Assembly (NCBI RefSeq): GCF_007859915.1
Contig: NZ_SJPM01000002.1
Location: forward strand, 435,819 to 499,818
Reading direction: 5' to 3'
Source: Neorhodopirellula pilleata
GTDB lineage: Bacteria > Planctomycetota > Planctomycetia > Pirellulales > Pirellulaceae
Length of the DNA: 64,000 nucleotides
This document shows, in pieces, positions 9,698 to 19,295 of this stretch. The notes below the pieces were generated by a model. That model saw only the letters and a list, made by a program, of their open reading frames with translations, had not been told where the DNA came from and did not search any database. Position 1 is the first letter of the stretch. Each line of letters starts with the position of its first letter. The position numbers and the translations under genes are program-made.

Positions 9698-11437
9698 TTA
9701 GTTGTCGGATTGCTGTTCAAAGTTGTTTGCTTCGCTGGCGCTGACCAGCGAGTCGCCATCGGCGTCCAATGCCAAGAACTGTTCGTCGGTGCCGGGAAAC
9801 TCACCGCGTGTCAAGTCGTTGTCTCGGTTGCGGTCCATGCGAGTAAACCATTCGGGACCGCTGACACTTTCGGTGACGATAACCGATCTTGAAGCTCGCA
9901 CGTTTGCAAGTTCTTGATGCACGATTGGCCCAAGCCCGATGCAGACGCGAATGGGTGATAAGCATTCTTGCGAGGTCAACGATCGATCATCGTCGCGATC
10001 TTTGGCTCGCAGTCGCTCGGTCAACGTTCGACGTTCGCGGATGGTGAAGCGACCATCGTCGTTGGGGTCGAGTTCAGGCAACAGCGGGTAACCGTCGACG
10101 ACCGCACCGATCGCGATTTGTCCCGAGTGGTTTTGCAAGTCGGTCTCTTGAATCGCGGACAAGTGAATCATCAATGGACCGATCGAGATATCGACGCCAT
10201 CGCCATCACCGCGAACGTCGGCCTTTCTTTCCGGATGGATTTCGGTCACGTGCAATTTGGATCCACCGGCATCGGCCGAAAGGAAGGCGACAGTCACGCA
10301 AATATCAGGAGATTGGTTGGTCAGCGAATCGACTTCGTCCGCATCGATCCTTCCGTTCTGATTCTTGTCGAGAACGGCAAGTGAGCGATACAGTTCAGCG
10401 TCCTGTTCTGAAATGCCGCCGACATCGGATAACAACCAGAACAACGGCCCCGGCGCATCGGTCGCGACGGTGGGATCACGCAACTTGTCGGCAGCACCGG
10501 ATAGCTCCAACACATCGACAATGCCGTCGCGATTGACGTCGCAACGTCCGAACGATTCGTCCACCGCTTCGAGTTCATCTTTGGCAATAACACCGTCGCC
10601 GTCTCGGTCCAGAATTGTGAAGACCGGCCGTTGATCGGCCCGAAAACTTTGATAGTACGGATGAAGCAGCAACAGCGTGGGACCATCGGTCCAGTGTGTC
10701 ATCAACCAACCTGCCTCCGGTTCTTCTAATTGTTCACCGATCGCGTCGGCGTATCGACGCATCAGTTCGGCGGAGTTGCTGGTCAAGCTGTAAACCGGTT
10801 CGGTTGCGGGTGTCACCGGTTCGCTCTCGGGTTCGGGATCGTCTGGCTCGGGCTCCGTTTCATTGGTCTTTGTTTCGTCCGCTTCGGCACCGAGTTCTTT
10901 GGGAGCAACGACTTCAACTTCGACCGACTCATCACTGGTTGGCTCTTCATCAACTGGCTCAGTGTCAAGAATGGGTTGTTGCAAATCGGGATCGGAAGCA
11001 GGCGATTCCCTTGACGCCGCCAACTGAGTTGCCGCCTGAGAATCACGAACGGCTGAAAACGGTTCGCCGTCGATGAGAATGGTTGCTTCCAGAAGCAGCG
11101 GACGACCGACCGAATCGAGAATCGCCGGATCGGTCAAAAGAAAGCAAACCGTTCCCTCGGTAACTTGTGATTGCAGCAACGCGTCGGCGCGTTGGTAGCC
11201 GATCCGGTATTGAGGAAAGCGTTCGGCGGGCAACGTCGGTGGCGGTGACGCGAGAGCCATCATGACTGGCATCGCATCGGTTTGCTGCATCGTCGGCGTG
11301 CTGCGATCGAGTCTCTTGACCGCAACAGTCACGATCGGCGCAGCGTCGTTCTCTTCCGCGTTTGCGATCGCACAGACGATTCCCATTAGCAGGATCGGCG
11401 TGACCATTCGGTTCACAGGAGCCACTGGCATGCTCAT
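9698..11437 (-). CDS. Secreted protein with seven EF-hand-like calcium-binding loops
   Basis: 579 residues with a signal peptide (hydrophobic segment about residues 12-27 ending in ANA). At least seven D-x-D/N-x-D/N-G calcium loops are visible, for example DRDGDGVIAKDEL, DVNRDGIVDVLEL, DKNQNGRIDADEV, DPNDDGRFTIRE, DRDDDRSLTSQE, DRNRDNDLTRGE and DADGDSLVSASE. An acidic Glu/Pro/Thr-rich linker lies at about residues 160-215. The start overlaps the stop of the DUF1501 gene (ATGA). It presumably acts in the periplasm. Its partner may be the DUF1549/1553-DUF1501 pair encoded just upstream. Function unknown. Confidence 0.85.
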   Translation of the reverse strand: MSMPVAPVNRMVTPILLMGIVCAIANAEENDAAPIVTVAVKRLDRSTPTMQQTDAMPVMMALASPPPTLPAERFPQYRIGYQRADALLQSQVTEGTVCFLLTDPAILDSVGRPLLLEATILIDGEPFSAVRDSQAATQLAASRESPASDPDLQQPILDTEPVDEEPTSDESVEVEVVAPKELGAEADETKTNETEPEPDDPEPESEPVTPATEPVYSLTSNSAELMRRYADAIGEQLEEPEAGWLMTHWTDGPTLLLLHPYYQSFRADQRPVFTILDRDGDGVIAKDELEAVDESFGRCDVNRDGIVDVLELSGAADKLRDPTVATDAPGPLFWLLSDVGGISEQDAELYRSLAVLDKNQNGRIDADEVDSLTNQSPDICVTVAFLSADAGGSKLHVTEIHPERKADVRGDGDGVDISIGPLMIHLSAIQETDLQNHSGQIAIGAVVDGYPLLPELDPNDDGRFTIRERRTLTERLRAKDRDDDRSLTSQECLSPIRVCIGLGPIVHQELANVRASRSVIVTESVSGPEWFTRMDRNRDNDLTRGEFPGTDEQFLALDADGDSLVSASEANNFEQQSDN

Positions 11438-12765
11438 ACCAAAATCTCCTCGATGACGCGACCTTCGGCAATCGGAATCGGTCGACCACTGGGAGCCATG
11501 TTGCTCGGCGCACTGCCCAAGCCGATCGCCTTGCAGAGGGTGCTGAGCAAATCCTGAACGCCGATTTTACCATCGACGACTTCGTTTCCGTCGGCGCTCG
11601 TTGCACCGTAAGCCTGTCCCCCCGCTATGCCGCCACCGGCCAAGACACTCGTCCAGGCGGCCGGGAAATGATCACGGCCGGCGGTGGGATTGATCGTCGG
11701 CGTGCGTCCGAACTCGCCCATCCAAAGGATCGTCGTCGATTCAAGTAAGCCGTGGCTTTCCAAATCTTGCATCAACGTGCCCCAGCCGTCATCGAGAATC
11801 TTGGACAGATCCTTCACCGCATTAAAATTGTCGGTATGCGTGTCCCAGCCGACCGAGGTGCTGCCGGTTCCCAGCGAGACTTCGACAAACGGAACGCCGC
11901 GCTGGATCAATCGCCGCGCCATCAGGCAGCCTTGGCCGAACACATTCTTTCCGTAAGCTTCGCGAAGTTTTTCCGGTTCACTAGAAAGGTCAAACGCCTT
12001 CGCGTCTTCGCTGTTCATCAGCCGCACGGCTCCTTCATAAACCTCGTTGTGCATTCCCGCCGCGCCCGACTGACGCGTGGCCACGAATTGTGACTGCAAC
12101 CGTCGCCACATTTGCAAACGCTGATCCATCCGCTCGGGCGAGATGCCGTCGGCGCGATCCAAGTATTGGACTTTCAAATTCGGAAAGCCAGCTTCGTCGT
12201 TGGTCACCGCGCCGGGAACATCGGTCGCACCGACGAACAACGGCCCGAAACGCGGACCCAAGAAACCGGGGCTGAACGCTTCTTGGTTGAACGCTCGGTA
12301 GGTGCCGATGCTGACGTTGGTCGGCAGGGTCAGTGCGTCGCCGCCGAGTTGCTTGCCGAGTGCCGAACCGATGCAAGGATACTGGATCGGCCCCATCGGC
12401 TTCTGACCGGTTCGCATCAAGTAGGTTCCACGGCCGTGGTCACCTTCCTTCGTCGATAGCCCTCGCATCACCGCCAACTTGTCGGCCATCGAACCGAGCT
12501 TGGGCAGGTGTTCGCTGAACCGTAAACCGGGTGCCGCCGTTTGGACTTCTTTGAACTCGCCGCCGTTTTCATGGTTGGGCTTCATGTCAAACGTGTCGGT
12601 TTGCGTCGGTCCACCGCTCATCCACAATAGGATGCAGTGTCGTCGACGCTTGGGATCGGCTGCGGCGGCTTGCGCTAACGCGGGAAACCAGCCGCTGGCG
12701 CTGACGGTTCCAAAACCGGCTGCCATCGATTGCAGAAAGCGTCGTCGTGAGGGTTGAGCAAACAT
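11434..12765 (-). CDS. DUF1501 protein with Tat signal
   Basis: 443 residues from the chosen ATG at 12765; the frame stays open 20 codons further upstream, but that stretch overlaps the preceding gene. The N-terminus carries a twin-arginine signal (SRRRFLQ followed by a hydrophobic segment). The DUF1501 body is clear: LWMSGGPTQTDTFDMKP, the MRGLSTKEGDHGRGTYLMRTG region, WDTHTDNF and WMGEFGRTP. This alkaline-phosphatase-like exported family almost always accompanies DUF1549/DUF1553 proteins in planctomycetes, as here (17 bp downstream). Possible sulfatase-like or matrix role; no substrate is known. Confidence 0.93.
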   Translation of the reverse strand: MFAQPSRRRFLQSMAAGFGTVSASGWFPALAQAAAADPKRRRHCILLWMSGGPTQTDTFDMKPNHENGGEFKEVQTAAPGLRFSEHLPKLGSMADKLAVMRGLSTKEGDHGRGTYLMRTGQKPMGPIQYPCIGSALGKQLGGDALTLPTNVSIGTYRAFNQEAFSPGFLGPRFGPLFVGATDVPGAVTNDEAGFPNLKVQYLDRADGISPERMDQRLQMWRRLQSQFVATRQSGAAGMHNEVYEGAVRLMNSEDAKAFDLSSEPEKLREAYGKNVFGQGCLMARRLIQRGVPFVEVSLGTGSTSVGWDTHTDNFNAVKDLSKILDDGWGTLMQDLESHGLLESTTILWMGEFGRTPTINPTAGRDHFPAAWTSVLAGGGIAGGQAYGATSADGNEVVDGKIGVQDLLSTLCKAIGLGSAPSNMAPSGRPIPIAEGRVIEEILV

Positions 12766-12782
12766 ATCTGTCACTTTCAAAT

Positions 12783-15419
12783 TCAATGGTTCAGGGTGAA
12801 CTCGGAACTGTTGATCAACGCCCACAGCAAATCGGCCAATCCGCTGCGACGCTGGGAGGCGGTCGCGCCAGCAGGTAAGAACTCGGCAACCAACTTCATC
12901 TCATCGGGCCGCGCCGGTCGCGACAGCGTCGCCATGAACAGCACGTCGATCCGCTGGGCGTCGGTGAAGAACGGCGCGTCGAGCGACTCAATCAAACCGC
13001 TGCTTCCCTCGCCGGTCGCTTGGGCGATCAGCGAGCCGTTCATCAACATCAACGCTTGTGGGATGCCGGCCAGATACTCCGAGCGGCTGGTCGATGGCGA
13101 GGCGAATTGTTGCAGGAACTGTTCCCGCTCGCTGTTCCCGAACCGCGTCAACACGTACTGCGAAGTCGATGCGTTTTGTGGATCGAGCAGCGTGGCGACG
13201 GCGATGCAGTCGTACAACTGTTCGGCGGTCAATGTTTTGACGTTCATCTGAGCGAACATTTCAAGTCGCTTTGCGGTATCGGCGACCGATTCGCCCGCAC
13301 GGTCTGAACTGCTGGACAATTGGTAGGCTTTCGATAGAGCGATCGTGCGAATCAGCGTCTTCAGATCGAATTCGCTTTCGATGAATTGGCTGGCCAGCGT
13401 ATCGAGCAACTCGGGCGAAACCGGATGATTGTTATCGCCAAAGTCGTCCACCGGATCCACGATTCCGCGTCCGAACATGTGGCTCCAAACACGATTGACC
13501 GTCGCTCGCGCAAAGTACGGGTTGTCCGGTCCGGTCAACCAATTCGCCAATCGCTGACGTCGCGGGGAAAGGTCATCCGCCGCGGATGCATCGTCTTGTT
13601 GCTCCGCCGCCGATTGGCCCAAGAACCGAGGCTGGATCACCACTTCGGTATCCGGCAACATCACTTCGCCGCGGTCAACGTCCTGGACACGCATGAGGGT
13701 TGAAACGCTTTCCAGGTCTCCCTTGGGTCGTGAAATCTGAGCAAAGAACGCCGCGTAGCTCCAGAAGTCCTTTTGGGTCCACGGTTCAAAGGGATGATCG
13801 TGGCATTGGGCACACTCGAGCCGCATGCCGAGGAAGACCCGCGAAGTCCGCGCCGCCAATTGGTCCGCATTCAACTTCAACGCACTGTAAAACAACAGCG
13901 GGCCGGATCGCGAAAGGCGTCCTTCGGCCAGCAACAACTTGCGGACGATCTGGTCATACGGCTCGTCGGCGGCAAACTGCTCGGACAACCATTTCTCGAA
14001 CGCCTCACGCCCCCCCAAGGCGTCCAGGTCGACTCCTTCAGGAATCAAAAACGATCGCCAAACCGCCGCCATCTGCGACGCATGATCGGGGCTGTCGAGC
14101 AAGCGTTCGATCAGACGCTGGTAACGATCGTCCGAGGTGTTGTTTAAGTACTCACGCACTTCGGTGACCGTCGGAGTGCGACCCGCCAGATCCAGATAAG
14201 CACGACGCAGCAATTGCAGATCGCTCGCCTGGGGAACCGGTTCGATCTGTTCATCCTTCCATAACTCCGTCAAGATCCGGTCGACTTCTTGTTGGACTTC
14301 CACATCGCTGCGATCGATCACCGTGACCGGTTTCCACTTGGTCGTGGCCCCGATCGGCAATGATGCGGTCAAGGTTTGTCGTGCATCGTCGTTCGTTTTT
14401 TCATTGGAGTGAACCGTGTCGGTCATCGCGACATCGCCGGTCGACTTCGGCTCGACGCGGGCTGGCGAATCGTCGAGCAAATCATTGGCATCGTCCAAAC
14501 CCGATTTCTCTCGAGCGGCCAAGGCGATCGCGGCATCACTGGCAAGGAGTCGACTGCGCAATTGTTCGGTCGACTCTTGCGAATAGCTTAGCGATCGACG
14601 ATCCAACTGGCTCGATGATTCCCGCATCGCTTGGGTTGCCGACGCGATCGATAGCGGCAAGTTGGTTTCTGGATCAAGTTGTAACGACAGATCGAATCGT
14701 TCATCGACGGTGGTCGCCAACCGCACTTGCAATTCGACGGCTGAATCCGAATCCTCGCCTTCACGACCCGTTTGTTGTTCGACGACACGCACACCACGAA
14801 ACCGTTCCAGGGATTTGGCCGATAGCGGCTCGCCCAACAGGAACACAGCCAACAATGCCTCACGCGAAGAACTTGAGCCATGGGCGACGTGCAGCGATTC
14901 TTTTAGGGGCGGTTGGTTTGGATCGAAGTACGTCAGCGCGATGCCTCGCCCCAGATCGATCCATTGGGTTTGTTCGGCGGTTTGCTCGCATGCGACTCCG
15001 TTCTCCAAATCGAGCCAACGGCTGACTTGATCGTTACTGATCTGAACCATTCCACAGCGCTGCATGGCCGCGACCACGGCCGCCCAAGCGACTTGCCCCG
15101 AACTACCAACGAGGACGAAAGCGCAGATCAAGCTTGCAGCAATCGCTCCGGCAAACCACATCGATCGTTTGGCAGAGGAGTAGGATCGAATTCGTGTTTT
15201 GGACTCGCCACGATTGGACGACGCGAGTTGAGGCGAGTGGCCCCACTGCTCCGTGAATCCTGCATCGAGCCGTTTGGTCAACGAGCGTGGCACAGGCGGA
15301 GCATCGTACGCGTCGGCTAACATTGACGCGATCGCCTGATCCTCTGCAGCATCGGCTTGACAGCCTGATGGCATTTCGAAGTCGTCAGGCGGGAGATGGG
15401 ATGTCAATTTCGATGTCAT
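12783..15419 (-). CDS. Transmembrane anti-sigma-like protein fused to DUF1549 and DUF1553
   Basis: 878 residues from the ATG at 15419 (a TTG at 15446 is an alternative). The first about 80 residues are hydrophilic and resemble a cytoplasmic anti-sigma region. One membrane segment (MWFAGAIAASLICAFVLVG, about residues 86-105) follows, then about 250 residues of unknown fold. DUF1549 follows (EVDRILTELWKDE, LRRAYLDLAGRTPT, CAQCHDHPFEPWTQKDFW), then DUF1553 (LANWLTGPDNPYFARATVNR, MFGRGIVDPVDDFGDNNHPV). The CAQCHDHP element looks haem/metal-like, but the usual N-terminal cytochrome domain is absent. The ECF sigma gene lies just upstream, so this may sense an envelope signal and hold the sigma factor. 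Confidence 0.85.
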   Translation of the reverse strand: MTSKLTSHLPPDDFEMPSGCQADAAEDQAIASMLADAYDAPPVPRSLTKRLDAGFTEQWGHSPQLASSNRGESKTRIRSYSSAKRSMWFAGAIAASLICAFVLVGSSGQVAWAAVVAAMQRCGMVQISNDQVSRWLDLENGVACEQTAEQTQWIDLGRGIALTYFDPNQPPLKESLHVAHGSSSSREALLAVFLLGEPLSAKSLERFRGVRVVEQQTGREGEDSDSAVELQVRLATTVDERFDLSLQLDPETNLPLSIASATQAMRESSSQLDRRSLSYSQESTEQLRSRLLASDAAIALAAREKSGLDDANDLLDDSPARVEPKSTGDVAMTDTVHSNEKTNDDARQTLTASLPIGATTKWKPVTVIDRSDVEVQQEVDRILTELWKDEQIEPVPQASDLQLLRRAYLDLAGRTPTVTEVREYLNNTSDDRYQRLIERLLDSPDHASQMAAVWRSFLIPEGVDLDALGGREAFEKWLSEQFAADEPYDQIVRKLLLAEGRLSRSGPLLFYSALKLNADQLAARTSRVFLGMRLECAQCHDHPFEPWTQKDFWSYAAFFAQISRPKGDLESVSTLMRVQDVDRGEVMLPDTEVVIQPRFLGQSAAEQQDDASAADDLSPRRQRLANWLTGPDNPYFARATVNRVWSHMFGRGIVDPVDDFGDNNHPVSPELLDTLASQFIESEFDLKTLIRTIALSKAYQLSSSSDRAGESVADTAKRLEMFAQMNVKTLTAEQLYDCIAVATLLDPQNASTSQYVLTRFGNSEREQFLQQFASPSTSRSEYLAGIPQALMLMNGSLIAQATGEGSSGLIESLDAPFFTDAQRIDVLFMATLSRPARPDEMKLVAEFLPAGATASQRRSGLADLLWALINSSEFTLNH

Positions 15420-15442
15420 GATTCGACCTGCGCTACCTCGGC

Positions 15443-16279
15443 TCAATGATCTTGAGCCAAACGAAGCTTGAACAAGATGGACGTTTCTTCACGGGACGCG
15501 TTCTCCGGCGACGCCGTCGAACGACCGTGACTTTGATGGGGAGGTTCGGTGTCGACCGAACCGGCGGCTCGTTGATTGGCCTGCAAGTTTGCCTGTGCGT
15601 TGGCCGATTCTGCCGTCGGTGGCGATGTGTGTTCGGACTGCAAATGACGACGAAGGTCGCGACGGGCACGAAACAGAACCGCCTCCGCACCCTTTTCGGT
15701 GGTTCCGAGTCGCTCGGCGATCTTCGCCACGCTTAATGAGTCGACGTACTTCCATTCCAATGCGAGTCGGTAATGTTCAGGCAACCTCTCCATCGCATCA
15801 CGAACTTGTTGGCGGTCAAGTGCTTCGTCGTACTCGATGGCTGGGTCGGGTTGTCCACAACCTGTGTTTTGTTCGGCTCGTTCGATCAGATGTTGCACAC
15901 GTGCGACAGCGCGGAAGTGATCTTGGATTCGCCGCAGCGCCACGGTGCGAAGCCAAGCGGATGGGTTGTTAATGGTGATCGCGTCTTCGGAACTGGCTGC
16001 CGATACCAGCGCTAGAACCGTTTCGGCGACGATGTCTTCGGTTAAATGCGGGTCGCGATCGACGCGGAAGTAGACGTATCGCCAAATCGATGGCACCAAG
16101 CAATCGTTGAGATGCCTCGCAGCGACGGGGTCCCTGGCTCGTAATGCGTCAATCAATTCGGCGTTATTCAAACCCAGCCTCGCCAATCGCCACCTTTGTT
16201 TTTCTGCCGCTGTTGCGACGTTCACGATGATGGTCGCACGCCGCAGCAGAATCACGCGACGTTTTCTACAAAAAGACAA
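15443..16279 (-). CDS. ECF-type RNA polymerase sigma factor
   Basis: About 278 residues. Region 2 is visible as LVPSIWRYVYFRVDRDPHLTEDIVAETVL and nearby residues. Region 4 carries ERLPEHYRLALEWKYVD, then the helix-turn-helix SVAKIAERLGTTEKGAEAVLFRARRDLRR. A hydrophilic Gln/Ala/Ser-rich tail of about 60 residues follows region 4, longer than in most ECF factors. The start is uncertain: the 5' codon is TTG at 16279, and GTG at 16225 is another choice; neither has a clear Shine-Dalgarno. It heads the long gene string to the left and likely controls it together with the membrane protein that follows. Confidence 0.88.
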   Translation of the reverse strand: MSFCRKRRVILLRRATIIVNVATAAEKQRWRLARLGLNNAELIDALRARDPVAARHLNDCLVPSIWRYVYFRVDRDPHLTEDIVAETVLALVSAASSEDAITINNPSAWLRTVALRRIQDHFRAVARVQHLIERAEQNTGCGQPDPAIEYDEALDRQQVRDAMERLPEHYRLALEWKYVDSLSVAKIAERLGTTEKGAEAVLFRARRDLRRHLQSEHTSPPTAESANAQANLQANQRAAGSVDTEPPHQSHGRSTASPENASREETSILFKLRLAQDH

Positions 16280-16543
16280 AAATAGTCGTGCATGATAGCG
16301 AACTTGTATCTCGATTGCTGTTCAGGCGGTTCATTTCATGAATCGCCCGTTTGAGACAAAAACCAAGCTTTCATAAAAAGTGATGCGTGATTGAGTCCTC
16401 TCGAGCGACTTCCACTAAGATACGTTCCAGCGCGATCATTCCCGAAGGTTTTGAACCCGTCCCGCTTGTCGCCATTGACAAAAAGCAGATAAGCCAATCC
16501 CTATGTGGCAATTACTCGACCTACAACCAGAGACGACGGCCGA
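16280..16543. promoter_or_regulatory. Divergent intergenic region between the sigma gene and the first DUF1583-like gene
   Basis: About 260 bp separate two divergently transcribed units, so promoters for both must lie here. The sigma-proximal half is AT-rich compared with the surroundings. No box could be assigned with confidence. Confidence 0.4.
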
Positions 16544-19285
16544 ATGATGGCGATTCGATTTTTATCGATCGGACTGTTGGCGATAACGGTGCTTTTCAGC
16601 GGAGCGACGTCGGTTTGCGGGACCGAACCGACTAGCGGTTTGGTCGAGCTGCCGACCGCGAGCGATCATGCGGCGATGAACGCGATTTTCGGCGACTCGG
16701 TGCTGGCACAAAATTCGAGGCAGATCATCGTTCAAGCTCGCAACCAAACTCCCGAGGAGCGTTATTCTTTTTTGAGTCGCTGGGTGCTGCCCGGCCGTGG
16801 ACACGATTTTCGCATCGACGGCACGATCGATCGATCGCTGTCAGATCATGACGACATGGCTGACCCGTTCGCGAGTTTGGTCGATTATCCGGAATCAACT
16901 TGGTTGCTCTGTCCGGCGCGGGAGTTGGTGCAGTTGGCGGACCAAATGGGACGACTCGGCGAGTTGCGAGTACAGGTGTCGGGCTTGTCCGCGATTTCCC
17001 AAAATGGATCGCTCGGCCGTTCGACGCTGTTGACCTTGATCGATATCGCTGAGCTTCAGCGAGATCGTGTTGCCGAACAACTTGCCGAGCGGTTTACACC
17101 AGTACGTGATGAACATGATCCCCATGCCGTACCGCAGTGGTGGTCGGACCTGATCGTGTTGTGGTCGGCGATGGAGAATCCCGCAACGGGCGATCTCGTG
17201 ATCGAAGACTTCTTCGGGGCCTTCAACATCAACGCCCATAAGACGGATCCTCGCCTCGACGTGATTTCCGATTACCTTGGTTTGTTGTTTCGGATTCGTT
17301 CCCATTCCCCGCAACTGAATCATTCGCGGCATGCTGCGGGCACCGCTGCGTTTGACACGTTCAGTTCTATCGACGCCAGGACTCATGCACGCGGTAATCC
17401 ATTGCCGCGTTACTATTTCGACGAACAAGGCGCGGTGAAGTTGTCGGGACATGAGAGCGACTACCTCGCGTTCCGAATTCCACTGCAGGGAAGTTTTGAG
17501 ACGGTCAGCGAGTTCGCGACGCATACCGGCGCATTCAGCGATTTGATGGTTGCCGGCATCGCGGTGAGACCAACGGAAAATCTGCGGCAAGTATCCGCAC
17601 GCAGCCTCGCAAACATCAGTCGACAACAATCGATCGATCCGCCCTTCCAACCAACCGGCTCGCTCAGCCGAGTACGCGCGATCTCCAATGATGCCGGAAC
17701 GACGCATTCCTTCAACGGTCGCGAGTGCTATCTCGATTCACATGCCAGGTCATCGGCGCCTTGGGTCGCGGTGCGAAGTTGGCGGCGAGCCCAATCGAAG
17801 ATCTCGGAGTTGATGATCGCCGGCTCGCCCACCATTCCCAACGAGATCAATTTGATTGAGGACGCATCGCTGCGCGGATGGGCTAGCTACTACGATTCGG
17901 AATCCAACGAAGGACATGGTTCTTGGAAAGCAAGAACCGATGACAGCGGGCAATGGATGCTGACTAGCGAAAGGACTTTTGAACCACGCGGCTGTTTCGC
18001 TGAGAACCTGCTTTACTATGTCCGGCCGCTGGTATGGGATGCGACGGTCTCGTACGAGTTTGAATACCGTGAAGGAACGGCGGCGGTGCATCCTTGTATT
18101 GGTCGATCCGTGTTTCTGATTCGGTCCGACGGTGTGGCACTGCATCGATTGACCGACGGTCGTTTCGAGTCATCTGATCTGCGAAGTGACAACGCCGAAC
18201 CGTTATCTCCGCCGAGCCCTGAGCAGGTTGTCCGAACGGTGTTGAAAGAGGGATGGAACCAAGCCGAACTGCGCATCACGTCAGATCGAGTGGAACTTTG
18301 GTTGAACGATCAACCGGTCGCCGAACAAACCACCGAGCCGGGCGAATCGCGAACGTTCGGGCTATTTCACTATCAAGATCAAACCCGTGCCAGCGTTCGC
18401 AATGTGCGTTTGGCCGGGGAGTGGCCGCGAGAGTTGCCATCACTCGAGGCGCAACCATTGGCGTCCCAACAGGTCGCGGCATTGGATGCGGCAGCTGAAA
18501 ACTTGGACGCAACGTGGACGCATGATTTCCAGCATGGCGCTCCGCAAAATCTCTTCATCTATGACGGAGATGCGAGTCGACTGACGCAGCAACCCGAAGG
18601 GGTCCGGATCGAGAGACTTGGTAATGCATCCACCTTACATCTTAACTTTGCCGGACAGATCGAAGGTGATTTTGACATCGTGTTGGCATTCAAAGATCTG
18701 AAGATCGGCGATCAGGAGCCGACGTGGCATTGTGGGGTTGGTCTCGCCGTGACGGTCGATAATTCCGAGCACGATCGGATCGACATCGTTCGTCGCCGTG
18801 ATCGACTCAATCGCCATCATCACATCGTGTTGGCTCGTAATCGCGTCAACCGATTTGGCGGCGTGGATTGGGTGAAAGATACGACGCGGATCGATGAGTC
18901 GGTCTCCGGTCGATTGCGGCTGATACGCCAGGGGAACAGCGTTCACGGTTTGTACGCGGATGGCGACTCGGACGTTTTTCGCTATCTCGATCATGCTACC
19001 ATCGAAGGAGGGACAATCGCGCCGGGTGGTTTGCGGTTGCATACGGTCGCCGGTAAAGACATGACTTGTGAGATGGTTTGGGTACGTCTGGAGATTCGTG
19101 CCGATGCGATCAAGGTGGAGCCCGAACCGATGCCGCAGGCTTACCGATTGGAGCCGCTCCCCGACGTTGCTGAATCCGGCCCTTCACCGGTTCCGGCACC
19201 TGTTTCAGCTCCGATTCCAGCTTCGACACAAACGAAGTCGCTGCCCGGCCGCTTGTATGATTCTCTCCGCAGCCTGTTTCCCTGA
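16544..19285 (+). CDS. Secreted DUF1583-like protein, paralogue 1 of 3
   Basis: 913 residues from ATG 16544, chosen because a signal peptide follows at once (MMAIRFLSIGLLAITVLFSG). An N-terminal helical region carries the PEERYSFLSRWVLPG element. Two concanavalin/LamG-like beta regions follow; one has WVAVRSWRRAQSKISELMIA and SPTIPNEINLIEDASLRGW, the other GLFHYQDQTRASVRNVRLAG. A Pro/Ala-rich linker leads to the C-terminal tail KSLPGRLYDSLRSLF. The architecture matches the Rhodopirellula DUF1581/DUF1583 paralogue families as I recall them. It is first of a three-gene plus-strand operon with 10-bp and 5-bp gaps. Probably periplasmic or surface glycan-related by fold; function unknown. Confidence 0.8.
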   Translation: MMAIRFLSIGLLAITVLFSGATSVCGTEPTSGLVELPTASDHAAMNAIFGDSVLAQNSRQIIVQARNQTPEERYSFLSRWVLPGRGHDFRIDGTIDRSLSDHDDMADPFASLVDYPESTWLLCPARELVQLADQMGRLGELRVQVSGLSAISQNGSLGRSTLLTLIDIAELQRDRVAEQLAERFTPVRDEHDPHAVPQWWSDLIVLWSAMENPATGDLVIEDFFGAFNINAHKTDPRLDVISDYLGLLFRIRSHSPQLNHSRHAAGTAAFDTFSSIDARTHARGNPLPRYYFDEQGAVKLSGHESDYLAFRIPLQGSFETVSEFATHTGAFSDLMVAGIAVRPTENLRQVSARSLANISRQQSIDPPFQPTGSLSRVRAISNDAGTTHSFNGRECYLDSHARSSAPWVAVRSWRRAQSKISELMIAGSPTIPNEINLIEDASLRGWASYYDSESNEGHGSWKARTDDSGQWMLTSERTFEPRGCFAENLLYYVRPLVWDATVSYEFEYREGTAAVHPCIGRSVFLIRSDGVALHRLTDGRFESSDLRSDNAEPLSPPSPEQVVRTVLKEGWNQAELRITSDRVELWLNDQPVAEQTTEPGESRTFGLFHYQDQTRASVRNVRLAGEWPRELPSLEAQPLASQQVAALDAAAENLDATWTHDFQHGAPQNLFIYDGDASRLTQQPEGVRIERLGNASTLHLNFAGQIEGDFDIVLAFKDLKIGDQEPTWHCGVGLAVTVDNSEHDRIDIVRRRDRLNRHHHIVLARNRVNRFGGVDWVKDTTRIDESVSGRLRLIRQGNSVHGLYADGDSDVFRYLDHATIEGGTIAPGGLRLHTVAGKDMTCEMVWVRLEIRADAIKVEPEPMPQAYRLEPLPDVAESGPSPVPAPVSAPIPASTQTKSLPGRLYDSLRSLFP

Positions 19286-19295
19286 TTCTTCAAAT

